Source: Doryteuthis pealeii (taxonomy: Eukaryota > Mollusca > Cephalopoda > Myopsida > Loliginidae). From it: a stretch of DNA of 64,000 bases. The stretch spans positions 67,696,804-67,760,803 of the forward strand of contig CM042148.1 of assembly GCA_023376005.1 (NCBI GenBank). The letters are read 5' to 3'. Each line of letters opens with the position of its first letter. Position 1 is the first letter of the stretch. Positions 21,545-34,800 of this stretch are shown piece by piece. The notes under the pieces were generated by a model, which worked only from the letters and a program-made list of their open reading frames with translations, made no database searches and was not told the origin of the DNA. The translations under genes and the position numbers were made by a program.

Positions 21545-21811
21545 CGCGTTGTATATATTTGTCTCATACCCCACTTGTATGGACTGGGCACAAGGCCTCG
21601 TTTTAACGTGGGCCCACCCACAAACCGAAGCTCATGGATGTGAAAGAACAAAAATTGCGTCGTTGCCTGGGGGGATAGCCCCCTGGGATCGACGCTATTA
21701 TTAAACTCTCGACAAGTCCAGCGGCCGAACCTCGCTGGACCCCCGGTATTAACCGGAAAACCGAATGTGCAATGAGTTCATAATGAATGGCGAGCTCGAT
21801 TCTCACCGAGT
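21545..21811. repeat. Dispersed repeat related to 59762-60011
   Basis: Shares TACCCCAC, CACCCACAAACCGAAGCTCA and CCCTGGGATCGACGCT. GC-richer than its surroundings. Confidence 0.45.
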
Positions 21812-22376
21812 GTCTCATAATTCTGGCTTTGTGCTAAGCTAAATAAATGATAACAGTATTGTATGTTTTGAATGAAGAGAATTTGGTGTAATTCAATTTC
21901 TTTTGCGTTTTTGTGGAAATTCTAACACCAAAAAACCATGGGTAGTAGCATGGTGGATGTAAAGCAATACGGGTCAACGTCTCATAATTCTGGCATTGTG
22001 CTAAGCTAATTAAGCTTAATAAACTGATAACAGTATTGTATGTTTTGAATTAAGAGAATTTGGTGTAATTAATTCAATTTCTTTTGCGTTCTTGTAGAAA
22101 TACTAACACCAGAAAACCATGGGTAGTAGCATGGTGGATGTAAAGCAATACGGATGAACCCAATAGCGGGTCAACGTCTCATAATTCTGGCATTGTGCTA
22201 AGCTAATTAAACTTAATAAATGATAACTGTATTGCATATTTTGAATTAAGAGAATTTGGTGTAATTCAATTTCTTTTGCGTTTTTGTGGAAATTCTAACA
22301 CCAGAAAACCATGGGTAGTAGCATGGTGGATGTAAAACAATACAGATGAACCCAAAAGTGGGCCAACGGTGTGACT
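21812..22376. repeat. Tandem repeat, three units of about 170-200 bp
   Basis: Units start GTCTCATAATTCTGGC at 21812, 21979 and 22176 and share GTAGCATGGTGGATGTAAA. A related unit lies at 19955-20066, interrupted by a MITE. Confidence 0.7.
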
Positions 22377-22936
22377 CGCAAGATTCTGGGCGGATGAATT
22401 ACATAGGTCAACGGCGAAGATCAAACAGTCCAGTCAGGAAACTACAGCTACTCATCTAATTCCGTTTGCCTTTATTTTGATAATTGAATTCGTGTTGTAA
22501 TGATTTTATATTTAGATAATGTAGGGATTTAGATTTCATAATAATGGGTTTATAATTAATGAAATAATTTGAAAGTCAAGAAATTATTTTATGCGCAGAC
22601 CCCGCTCATCTGTCTTAGCTTCCTTGATGCTATTGTTTTTCCTAAATTCAGTTTTGGCTGAGGTAGGCGTTCAACAAAAATAAAAAAAAGATTGCTTTTA
22701 AATGAATAATAAAAATCTTTAAACCTTTTAAAAAGTCATAGGAACAAAATGAAATAAATTGAACAACCAAATTTAGTAATTTTTTTATCATTCAAAATTG
22801 GATTTCATTAAAATCAGCATTTTAAGTATTTTTTCTTATTTGACCTCTCTTGTTATCTTCACACCATTAACATTTAAAAATGAATTAAAAATTTTAGATG
22901 CCATTTTGGTTTTGCATTTCACAAAAATGCCATTTT

Positions 22937-23354
22937 GGTTAAATCCTACTTAACGGACCTAAATTCCACCATCGAAGAAAAAAAAATACTAAAATTCAAG
23001 GAATTAACCGAATTTAATGAAATTTTCAGTGTCGATATATTAATGAATAAAAGATATAATGCACCAGTTATTTTATTTAAAAACCTTTACATTTTTTCAG
23101 GTCAATTAACTTTGAACCATGTATGTTTGTGAATCTGTGTTACGCCTCAAAGATACGTGATTCAAAGTTAACTGACCTGAAAAAATGTACGAGTTTTCAA
23201 ATAAAATAACTAGTGCATTATATTGTTTATTCATTAATATATCAACACTGAACATTTCATTAAATTCGGTTAATTCCTTGATTTTTAGTATTTTTTTCTT
23301 TCGGCTGGGTGACATACGATGGTGGAATTTAGGTCCGTTCAGTAGGATTTAACC
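22937..23354. mobile_element. Foldback MITE family D, copy 2
   Basis: GGTTAAATCCTAC...GTAGGATTTAACC with arms matching copy 1. No sure target duplication. Confidence 0.65.
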
Positions 23355-24210
23355 GCCATCAAATTTTCCATCAAATTTAGGCTTAAAAAAAAAAGAAGAA
23401 AATATTTGAATTTATATTTATTGGAACAATATGGTACACACACATTTCAGTTTTGCAAAAATTCTGTCGCTGTGGAACTAGGTAAATGTCCACTTTCATC
23501 ATGCCATAAAAAAATTGTCACCGAATGAATATAATTTTTTGATTTGCATCAACGAAAATGATGCAGTTGAATTCAAATATGATTTTAAGAGACAATCTAT
23601 TAGCGACCTTCTGTAGTCATTTACATTTATTCGCCATGATTGCTCTAGAAAACGCATGCGAAAAAATTAAAATGAAGTTATTAATTTCAAAAGTGTTATA
23701 TTCCAAAATATAGGAATAACAAAAGATAACAAAAACAGTGAAATATGTTTAACATATAACAATATTTGTTTTATTTATTCTCACCGACCGGGAATACAGT
23801 AGGATGAGTTTGGATAGAGTTCAACTATGTATCATGTGATGTGTTCATCACAGCAGCTATGTTCTTGTGATCTTGCTGTCTCTCTGCTTGTCAGTGAGTA
23901 TATCTGGTGTCCAGAATCGTTAGGGGAGATAACTCTCCCTAACAAAAAATATGTGGACACATAAACGAACACAAGCAAGTGTTTACACTTATTTGTGCAT
24001 ATGCCATACAGTCGAGTAAACCACCGGCATTATGAATCAGTCCCTTAATAAAAGTAATTAGGAACAAAAGGGTGAATATATTTTTTAATACTACATGCGC
24101 CTTTTTTGTCGAATGTTAAGCTGAGTGTGGAATGTTTTTAAAATATTCGGCCTAAAGGAAGTGAAAGTTTAGCGACCTCGATAACAGATGGTGGGTATAA
24201 AAATTACGGT
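23355..24210. other. Unassigned spacer
   Basis: No coding or repeat signal recognised on either strand. Confidence 0.5.
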
Positions 24211-24655
24211 AATTTTCACCTTTAGTTGGCTAAATTCCTAGCATAAAATTGTGCGTGCGCATTATCTGAAATGAACTTGATTGTTATTAAAAGCACATTT
24301 TATGATATTTTTGTGTTAAAGCATACAGTTGTATTGTTTTTGAAAAAGTTTCTAAGATTTGTTTATTTCGCACGGAGATTTTCAAAATGGCTACCGGCTT
24401 GTTTCAAAGTGAAAGTCAGTTGGCTAAATTCCTAGTATAAAATTATCTGAAATTAACTTAATTGTTAAGAACACATTTTATGATATTTTTGTATTAAAGT
24501 ATGCAGTTGTATTGTTTTTGAAAAAGTTTCTAAGATTTGTTTATTTCGCACGGAGTCTTTCAAAATAGCTACCGGCTTGTTTCAAAGTGAACGTCAAGGA
24601 AGGTTACTCTAATTGCCTTATTTGCTAGGAATTTAGCTAACTAAAGGTGAAAATT
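24211..24655. repeat. Foldback repeat with an internal duplication
   Basis: AATTTTCACCTTTAGTTGGC at the left is complementary to the right end. A block with GAAAAAGTTTCTAAGATTTG occurs twice in direct order (24243-24413 and 24423-24590). The AAGCACATTTTATGATATTT part is shared with family B. Confidence 0.55.
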
Positions 24656-24970
24656 AACAAAATTACTTATAGTGACTCCATTGAGAGTCTAGGCAAACAA
24701 CTGAAATGATACGGAGAATGTTTCAATATTTTTAATATCCTTCGTTAGGCCGCGCATGCGTGCGTGGGTAGCACACACAGATATGTGCCCCGTCGGAACT
24801 AGTAAAGGAGAGACTAGAGGTGATGCCAGCATCTTTGTTTCAAAATCAATTCTAATTATTGTATTTTGGTATTAATTATAGTCAGGATGTCAACTTATAG
24901 ATATTAAAATTCTTGCATCCCATTAAACTATTTCCAAAAATAATGATTATGAGAATTAAATAATATTAAA

Positions 24971-24972
<2 letters not shown>

Positions 24973-25021
<49 letters not shown>
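24973..25021. repeat. (AT)n microsatellite
   Basis: About 24 AT units. A second AT run lies at 25343-25387, directly at the edge of the foldback element. Confidence 0.9.
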
Positions 25022-25025
<4 letters not shown>

Positions 25026-25340
25026 TAAATATGAAATCAGTGAAATACTTTTTCCCCCCGATGATATTTGAGAATCAAATTTCTGATATATAAACCTTTT
25101 ATCTCATTTAACTGATTGGAAAAAAATGGTTTTCCTGATGAGGATGGTGATGATGATGATGATGTGATCTGAAATCGTGTTTCAACTCACAAGAGAATGG
25201 AAAAGAGCGTAATGAAATGAGTGATGAAAAAATACACTGACTGGATGATAAAAAAAAAAGAAAAAAAAAAAAAAAAAGAAAAGGAACTTTGATAATTGCA
25301 AAGTCTATCATCCAATAATCATAGAGAAATTTTGTCGTTA

Positions 25341-25390
<50 letters not shown>

Positions 25391-25447
25391 TATAGATAAA
25401 AGGATATGAAAACACCACAAAATGCTGTTAAAATGAAAACATTTTAT

Positions 25448-25505
25448 AATAAAGTTGATATTGAACAATATTTCGATTTTATGAAAATCATCTTCAGAGC
25501 TTGTT
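25448..25505 (-). ncRNA. Second, weaker hammerhead-like copy on the opposite arm
   Basis: The reverse arm of the same foldback repeats CTGAAGA (25491-25497), stem II, GAAA (25471-25474), stem III and the ATC triplet on the minus strand. Its stem I 3' side reads AACTTTATT and pairs less well, so activity is less likely. Confidence 0.4.
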
Positions 25506-25568
25506 TATACTCCGTGTTGTTAAGAGCGGAGAATAAACAAGCTCTGGAAATGATTTTAACGGAGTATA

Positions 25569-25626
25569 AACAAGCTCTGAAGATGATTTTCATAAAATCG
25601 AAATATTGTTCAATATCAGCTTTGTT
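25569..25626 (+). ncRNA. Hammerhead-ribozyme-like fold inside a foldback element
   Basis: In order: AACAAGCT (stem I), CTGAAGA (25577-25583, matching core CUGANGA), an extra T, GATTTT-CAT-AAAATC (perfect stem II), GAAA (25600-25603), ATATT-GTTC-AATAT (stem III), C at 25617 giving an AUC cleavage triplet, then AGCTTTGTT, which pairs with the first arm with one bulged T. The order and spacing match a type I hammerhead. Such ribozymes are known in Penelope-like retroelements. The single extra base after CTGAAGA is the main departure from consensus. Confidence 0.6.
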
Positions 25627-25863
25627 ATAAAATGTTTTCACTTTAACAGCCTTTTGTGGTGTTTTCATAACCTTTTATCTATACTCATACCGTCGGATTC
25701 ATTTCCTTTCTTTTAACTTATATATATATATGTGTGTGTGTGTCGATCACATCTATCAATTTGAACATGGATCCCCACAGTTGAGATTTCAGAATTTTCA
25801 GAATTTGAGTCTCTCTGTTTGACAATAAAGTAGAGCTGCACCGCTTTGGAAGTGCTATGACTT

Positions 25864-26069
25864 TCAAGCCGAACATACGTGAAGATCAAACGGGATGTCT
25901 TCAAGCCCTTTTAAACTATTGCTGTTATTTTCAACTTGTTCAGGTCCGCAATAATGACTGCGAGGACAACTGCAAAGATTAAAACGAGCCACAAAATCCT
26001 TTGTTCTTCTGCCATTGACAATATTAGTGAAATACTGCGCACAGGTTCTTTCCTTCCGCATTTTAGTAA
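25864..26069 (-). CDS. Cysteine-rich gene exon 3, reading-frame problem at its start
   Basis: The strongest acceptor (tttttccag, AG at 26070-26071) leads into TTACTAAAATGC. The frame that continues phase 0 from exon 2 stays open but loses the cysteine motif and turns hydrophobic. The frame with CAQYF and LCSCPRSHYC needs either the AG ending at 26053 or a one-base shift near 26044-26048. The first choice leaves an odd count of 15 mature cysteines. I cannot tell an assembly indel from a real mutation. Confidence 0.6.
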
Positions 26070-28408
26070 CTGGAAAAAAGAATAAAAAACGGGAACTTAG
26101 TTAACAACAAAATAAGCTTAGTTAACAAAATAAACTTAGTTAACAACAAAATAAGCAAAATAAATTTTCAGTATATATAGTAAGACTAAACCGTTATGGA
26201 AGAATGTCCACCAACCTAAGACCCTGTTATTATAAACACATACTATTAATACATATAATAGTAAAGTTGTCGGGGTGGCCTTAACGTTCTAAAAACGTTC
26301 GAACAGTTCGAAACCGCATTGATGGGTTTCAGTGTAATTAGCCCCAACAACAAGAAGAATGATTATAAAATTTTAAAAATAAAGTAAGTAAAAAAGTAAA
26401 GTCGTCGAGGCGGCGTAATGTCGGTATCAGCCAATCAGCGAGGGAGTCTATCCCCTTTTCAATAGCGCTAGATCGAGGAGATTTCTTTTTTCAGCACCCG
26501 AGGTGGAGCGCCACACCTACCACCAGCTCCTCACTTTACCGCACAGATCCCTGTGCTACTCATACGCTGAGTTGGCGAGGGCCGGTATCGAACTAGGAAC
26601 CTTGTGGTTTCTTGCCGAACGCTCTACCGACTGAGCTAACATATAAAAACATACTATTTATAGAACTCCGTACAACTTGATATTTTCTGCAACTTCGATA
26701 TTTTTTTTTCTCTTAGCTTGGCAGGAAAATCGGACCAGGTATCTAATAGTCACCCCAGCTGGGAGCTGTTTTGAAAAGAACACCTTTTGGTTTTAACCGT
26801 AAAATCCCAGTTGTTTGATTACAAACAGACGATTTTTTTGCATTAGAATTTCACTGTCAGATTTTTAAAAAGTTTGTTCATGTATATTTACAACCCAAAG
26901 GCACGTTTTTATACTAAAATAGTTTTCGATTTTAATTTAAAGAAAATTAGTTATTTCATTTTGTTGTTGTTAATTCAATAGGATTTTTTAGAATTATAAA
27001 ACTTTAAACGAAATACACGTTTTTATATTAAAGACACATTTTTATATTAAACTCCGGGGCTGAGTGGACCAGGGAGCAATGGTGATGAAAGGGTGCTCCA
27101 CATTCCCCAAACCTCCAAAATTGAAACCTCACCATCAGATAGAGTTTAACATAATTCCCAGGATATGAAGACCCTGAGCCACTGCCTTCTAGCACCCATA
27201 TGATAAAAAGGGTTGGAGTTTGCCATAAGAGAATAGGGTTGGGGCAATCATATAGGTGCTAGGCCTTGGCGTGACCAGCCGATTGATTGGAGGGGGCCTC
27301 TCCGACCGCCCGTCTAGCCCAAGATAGGGTCAAAGTGGAGTATTGAAAGTCATGGACTGCTCAACCACCTGGGTTCTATCCTTAAGCATCATAGGTCGAC
27401 ACCCACGGCCAACAGATGGTCCCATTGGGGGAGTCTTACCCCTCTTCAGAGGTGCAGTCGGTGCATTCTAACGCTCCAGCCGACAGGGCGGACGTAGCTA
27501 GAGATTTGTCGGTTTTGGTGGGTATATGTGACTTGGCTCCTCGAGGAACATCTTTCAACTGAGGTTTGTTATTGCATAACACTAGTAAAAATACAGAAAG
27601 GGAAATACTATTTATAAAGCCTTTTTTTTATTTTTTTAGGTGGGGTCCTTTATTAGGGACCCGGTGTGTTTTTAAATATACCTACTTCTACACCTTAGTA
27701 TCAGAAGTAGGTTGTTGTTCTTACGAATATATTTTTCTTGAATTCTAATTAATACAATTAATTCATTTATCTTACCTTGCCACAGGAAAAGACGTGAACA
27801 TATTTGAGATCATTGCGATCTCTTAACTCGTAGACAGCATTTTGATAGACGCCAAATGGTGACTTGCAGAGACATTTAATTCCTTGGCGGTAAACTTCTC
27901 GTTGAGGTTTAATGGCCGACACCACACTGAAAGAGATTTCATTCGGGCGGCACACCTTTTCGACTTTAGCAGGACCACAGTATTTATCCTGTACATTTCT
28001 TTTGATTTGAAAAGATTGACCACTGCTGCTGCTGTCCCAAGTGAGTGGACAAGTGGTCCGGCCTGGACATGCGCAAAGTCGCTGCACATAGATTTCTTTT
28101 CTCCAGACACGGCCACACACATGATCCAACGTTGCACATTCTGGTAATTCTTTTTCTGGCTGGAAGAATAAAATTAAAAGGAAAATAATAATTTGAAGAA
28201 GTATAAGGCGATTGCTTTTAAAAACATAAATTTACTGTTTCCTTCTGTAAAATCAGATATAAAAAAGTTACTTATGGTGTTGCATAGGTGCCAAAGTCGA
28301 GTAGTAGTAGTAGTAGTCGTTAGTAGTAGTAGACGGCATTAGCTCAAAGGAACAACACACGAAAGTCGTATAATCAAGTCGTTTATTTCTTTTTAGGCTC
28401 GTCGGTTC

Positions 28409-28499
<91 letters not shown>

Positions 28500-28742
28500 C
28501 GGGGTCATTGTTCGGTCAACGGCTGGTACCCACTAACCATTCCAAACTTTAACCTCTTTTTGTTCTTATTTCTTTTTCTTCTCTTCTCCAGAAATCCGAT
28601 TACCGTTTTCTTTTCAATCCCCAAATTCTCCGTAGACCATAATAATTACGCTACAATGGATTTGAATTAAAATCCTGGAACTTTTAGTGATCATTGAGAA
28701 GAATTCATATGTAGAGCTATCAAATTAGATATGCATGCTTAC

Positions 28743-28814
<72 letters not shown>

Positions 28815-31800
28815 TTTTAACACGAAAAAATATTTTGTTCTTCATGAGAGAAAAAAAAAAAAAAAAAAGAGATTTGATCGAGGGAGATTTAACAATAAAA
28901 ATATAATCAGTGGTAAGCTGCAATCACACAGAATTTAAATTTCTTAATTTCAAAAGAAAAAAAAACCCATCTTACTAAAAATATCATTCACATTTAAATA
29001 AACATTACTAATTACGTCTATCGGCAGTTTGTTTTCTTAATCTGGTGATGTAAAATAACACAAGGGAACAATTTTGGATATAATTTCTGTTGAATTTGAT
29101 TTTTTATTTGATTTAAACTAAAATTGGCATGGTGATTTAAAAACTGCAGTCAGTTTTCTTCTATCATGTCATGTTTTTTTCTCTACAACTTCCTCTCCAA
29201 ATAAGCATAACTGTATCGTTTGTCTGTAAGTAATAGAACTGGTCAACTGATTGCGTTGATTATTATGTTGAAAAGGAAGGAGAATTTATCAGATCTGGTG
29301 ACTAGGTTGATTCACAATCAAAGAACAAACATCAGCGCATTTGTAAAGCTAGTCTATTTTGCATATTTTAAATTAAAACTTGCTGATTAAGACAATTCTT
29401 GGACCCCTCACCAGATATGCAATCAGTGTGTTAAGAGTTTACGAATGGGGAACACGTGATAAGTTGGCATTTTGGTATACCTATGGTTTGGAAAGAGCCA
29501 AAATATAATTGCACAAACTGTTACTTTTGTTTAATGACTTCACCATGTATCAAGAAAAACAAATGTAAAATCAAGTCTCCTAATCTACCATCAGCCATAC
29601 GTCCAGTGCCCCATTCAGTTGAAATCCCAGTGTGGGGCAGCAGAGCCCGAGAGAAGCAATAGATTGAGAGGAATTGGCCTCCAAGATCTGACCTCAAACC
29701 TGTTGATCCCAACATTCAACATGAGCCATTTTTTGAGTCTTTTGTTTAACGAAAATTAAAATGAAGCTATGTCTCTTGAAGCAATTTATTAAAGCATTGC
29801 CAATTGAAGGCAATTGTTTCAAGTACTGAATTTTGGAATTTCTTGGCCTGTCAATTGAAAAAAAAAAATCAAGGCCGGTGTGTTTGATGGCTTACAGATT
29901 TGGTTAGTTATCAAAGATGAACATTTCATCGGGATAATGTCAGAACTCAAAAAGAATGCTTGATTCTTGACAAGTTCTTTACCTTGTCAAGAACTTTGTT
30001 GGAAATGCACGAACAAAGAATTAAACTGTAATTGAATAGCTACAAAATGCTCAATTGCAACATGAGCATCAAGTTCTATAATCTGCATAGCCATCTTGTT
30101 AACCTCTTGGAAAACCTTGGAGTAGTCAGCTATGAGCAAGATTAATGATTCCACCAAGATTTGAAATTCATGGAGGAATGGTATCAACGTATTTAGGATG
30201 TAAATATGATGGCTCACTCTGGAGCATAAAGTGAAATTGTCAGATTGAACACTGTAAAAAAACTATATGTGTAAATTTGTACCTTAACTACTTGCACACA
30301 ATTTGACTTACAGTAACAATATCTTTTGTATGAAAAAGATGAATTAGTACAAGCATTATAGTTAAGCTATTTTTTATCATCTTCCATTGAAGATTTTTAA
30401 AACATTCTATGAAATAAGCTCAAATTCGTCACATGCAGTATTTCAATGGTTTCTGAGATCAAGCGTGGGTATTTTGTTACTTAAAAAGTTGATGTAATAG
30501 AGAAAAAATAGGGCAATTTTTTAGATAGAGAGTCCAAAAGTTAATAAAAAACAAGTGTCAGATCCAATTCAATAAAATTTGTGATGCCCAATGTAATGTG
30601 CAAATGAATCAGAAAATCTGCACGTCCTTTATAGAAGCAAACTACAGGTTTATATATCTTCAATACCTCAACGTCTGTTGCCCTGTTTCGTACACTCTCC
30701 TGGAAGAAGGCCTTCTACCATTCTTGATAACTCTGAGCCCTTTACTAGAAAGAGATTCTTCAAGTGGGTAATGCTAGATATTTTCTGTCACAAGATTTAG
30801 ATTTACTAGAGCTCTTAAAGACAGTTTCAGAGTTAGAAATGTTTTTTCGATGTTATTGGGAATTCCCTTGGAAAGTCTGTTAACAGGCCTGGGAGGATGG
30901 GATACCATGACTAGTGGGGAGCATGTGGGGCTCCAAGACGAATAAACCTTCTTGGGAATTAATTCTATTGGTTGCTATCCTAAAAAGCCCTTTTATTTCG
31001 TCAGAAATAACGCAGTTCTAGAAAGACGAACTAAATACTGTACTCTACAAGAAAGTGCTGAAACACCCCTGTCTTCATGGGCTTTGGGAATTAATTCAAT
31101 TGGTTACTATCCTGACCCCCCCAAAAAAAAAACAACAAAAAAACAAACTAACAAACCTTTTTATTTCATCAGAAATAACGCTGTTCTGCAAAGACGAACT
31201 GAATACAGTACTTCCCCATCATTTTGTTTTAGTGTTGAGGCAAACTGAAGCTCCAGCGCCTTTCCCCAAGGACCAACTGTTCGATGTGATCTTTGACACA
31301 CCCAGCATCCTGCTAGTCATCCCAGACAACTCGGATTGAGGAATCAATCTTACTATTTTTATTGGGTATGAAACCCCAACGACGTCTGTGACTGGACTTC
31401 TTAACCTGACTGTTCACAAGTCCAGTACGAAACACTTCCTCCCCAGATTAATCTGGGACCTTATGCTTCTTTCTCTTTAAGACTAAAACTGAAATATTAA
31501 TATATATATATATTTACCAACCCCTCCGCACGATCAGGATGCGATACAAGGTCAATTTCTTAAGCAGAGTTTAACAGGTTTAAATTCAGAGTTTTCCTTC
31601 TAGACTGGTTACCTAGCCACCGTTCAAGAACCCAGTCTGCACTGTTATTTACCCATAGCTGGAGAGAGAATTGGATTCATACCTTTCCTAAGGATATTAG
31701 CGCCATGTGAAATGCCAACAGCTTCGTCCAGGAATTGAACTCAGGTCGATGAGTCCATTTCCTACGACTCTAACCATTACACCACGCGTCTCCATAGAAT

Positions 31801-34800
31801 TAACATATATGGCCCCCTTAGTGACTACTAATTTCTTGTTCACACCAAGGAAGTTATTTCTGACCTGTTGGGCCTACCTTGCAACTCTAGGTTTTCAACA
31901 CTGGAGTGCAAAACATCAAATATTTTTTCCGGAAACAATTCGGACTTAAAGCCTATATATGTAACAGCTTTTTCTCTGCTGCTTTATTTATGAAAACAAA
32001 TTCCAACAAATAAATGACACGTGTTATGGAGACCGAGATTAGAATGAACACTTTTAGTCGTCACATTTCATCAACGAAACGCAGTAAACTCTGAAGATAA
32101 AACAGACGATTTGTCACAAGGTCTGTCCATTTTTAGGATGAGATAAGAAAAAAAGGTGACTTATTTCTGGAATGTACCGAAGAGGGGTCTTGGATAATTG
32201 AAAGAAAAATGATTAAAAAAATGAATAAAGATATTCCTCGGTCAGTAAACTAAATCTGGTAAGATCTGCATTAGTTATACAGGTGTTACAGTTTATGTAA
32301 CCTAACCCTAACCCTAACCCTAACCCCGTATTCTTTTTTCTTAGTAGATCAATAAATAAATAAATAAAATAATTTATCATGTTAGACATAGGAAATAACC
32401 CGTGTTTGTGTATTTAAAAAAAGATTACGCAGTTTACTTAAGATATAGCTACGGGAATCAATTTAAGAACCACTGGACCATATGACCTTTAGGCACCCCT
32501 TTTTAATCTCAATTAAGAAAGGACATGTTTTTCATTTACACCGTCAATATCCGTATGATTTTAAAAAAAATTATAAAACTAACCCCTAACCCTAACTCCT
32601 AACCCTAACCCACAACCGGGTATTGACGGTGTAAATAAAAAACATGTCCTTTCTTAACCGAGATTAAAAAGGGGTGCCTAAAGGTAATATGGTCTGAACC
32701 ACTGATTAAAGTAAAACAAAACATCAAATGAATCTCATGATGCATGAAGAAAATCACCTACGGTTTTCTATTATTATTGCTTTTCTTCTATCCCGTTTAT
32801 AAATCAGTCAGCGCCATTTTCTTCTTTGCTTCTATTTTTCTTCCTATGTTATAAAAACTAGAGAAAAATTCTTATGTCAACAATGTTTTTGCCCATCCTT
32901 CTTTAAAATATTGAATGAACCGAGCAGATGGGCTTCTCAGATTTCGACAATCTCACTGTTATTTTCTTTCTGTCTTTCTTTCTTTCTTTTTTTTTGTTGT
33001 AAAAAAATTACAAGTCCCCATTTTCCTTCAATTTAGTCCAAAGCAAACACAATTTAAATATTAAGGCAAAGAAAGGGAATCATATAGAGAAAACAAAAAA
33101 GGGGGAAAGGAATGAGTGGCGAGGAGGGGGGATGGGAGAAGAACAGATAAGAAAAACATGTTTCTAAAGGGAAGTCAAGGAGTTATGCTTCACCCCCTAT
33201 AGTATTTTAGTTTCGCCTTTTTTCTCTGTACGACTCTACAAACACAGATGCCTGTACACGGTACACTGCATGTGAATGTTATATCCTACTTATTGCTTTA
33301 TAGGTGCCATTTAACCAATTATTTCACAGGAACAAAAATTTGTTTTCAAATGAAGACAAAGTTAAATGGACAGAATACAGCAATACATTGAATAGTGTTA
33401 TTAATTTGTTAAAAAACGTTCGAACAGTTCGAAACCGCATCGATGGGTTTCAGTTTAATTGGCCCCAAGAACAAGAAGAATGATTATGAAAATTTAAAAA
33501 TAAAGTAAGTAAAGTCGTCGAGGCGGCGTAATGTCGGTATCAGCCAGACAGCGGGAGGTCTATCCCCTTTTCACTAGCGCTAGACCGAGGAGATTATTTT
33601 AGCGTCTGAGGTGGAACGCCACACCTAGCACCAGCTTTTACCACTTTACCACACAGATCCCTGTACTACTCATACGCTAAGTTGGTTAGGGCCGGTATCG
33701 AACTAGGAACCTTGTGGTTTCTAGCCGAACACTCTACCGACTGAGCTAACCCGGGCCCCTTATGTATTCAAACAAGAAGAAGTCTAATCCTCTTCTATAA
33801 ATTTACTTATTATTTCTGCCAACCAATTTTATTTCTGGTTGATATCATCCAAAAATGGAGTAAAAAATGGAAGTAATTTCTGATTAAGCAAATTTTAGTC
33901 TGAATAGAAAATTTATCCTGTGTACACTAACATATCAAATGCTTCCCTGCAGAATGAGCATAAGATTTTACATCCCATAAGGAAAGGTGTTTACCAAAAG
34001 AACCTTGTAGTTTCTAGCCGAACGCTCTACCGACTGAGCTAACCCGGCCCTACTAAAGCAGATGTAAGGGTAAGAAATTGGGCGGGAAAGAGTGCATATA
34101 GAATAATGTGTGTGTGTGTGTGTGAGCGAAAGAGAAAGACGTCAACCAAAAACATTTCACATTATATTTTTGTTCGTTTATTGTCATTCAGGCTTTCGAG
34201 ACTCCAGTGATGCATATCACGTAGATATGGGCGCGCCCTCTCGACCTGTTTCTCCCAACCTCAACCCATGAATACCACAAAGGTTTGGCTGCTTGGTGGC
34301 TTTTTTTGAGCAGGAAGAAGAACCACTGACAGTCAGCAATTAAAAGGAGCATTATGAATAACGCCCTTCTCAGTCTCAACGAAGAGAATTACGACAACGC
34401 CAGAAAAGAATTTCTATACAAGCAGGTCTTCCGTTATAAATGAAACGAATATTTCGTAAACAAGTGACTCAACAATTTCTTTTATCATTGAAGGAGAAAG
34501 GAAAGTCAAATTAGCGTTTGGACAAACAGAAGAAAATAAGTCGGTTATTTCCTATAAGTCTAACATGAACATATTATAATGATTTGTCTAAAAACAGTCC
34601 ATCTTATTAATGTTTTATTTAACGCTAAATGTAAAAACAAAGCATGCATTTCGAACTTGAGCATATAGCTCAGAATCTGGTTATTTCCTATAACTCCAAC
34701 CTAAAAAGGGGAACCACTCTGAATGAATTGTGTCTGTTAATTAATCTATCCATTATTTTCCCATTAAACTAACCCTAAACACTAAACTCTAACCCTAACC

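Larger units (their letters stand above)
25386..25720. mobile_element. Foldback element flanked by (TA)n, Penelope-like by its ribozyme motif
   Basis: Two arms of about 130-150 bp form an inverted repeat around 25520-25550, bounded by (TA)n on both sides. The right end reads TATACTCATACCGTCGGATT; the same GAATCCGACGGTAT motif borders (TA)n at 5986-6000, and its complement at 12236-12247. No ORF of its own. Confidence 0.55.

Noticed and set aside
27884..28147. Plus-strand 87-residue frame opposite exon 2
   Set aside because: Antisense shadow of the cysteine-rich exon, which has splice sites and a conserved cysteine pattern on the minus strand.
32297..32326. Interstitial telomere or chromosome end
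   Set aside because: Only about four CCCTAA units, and they belong to a MITE arm.
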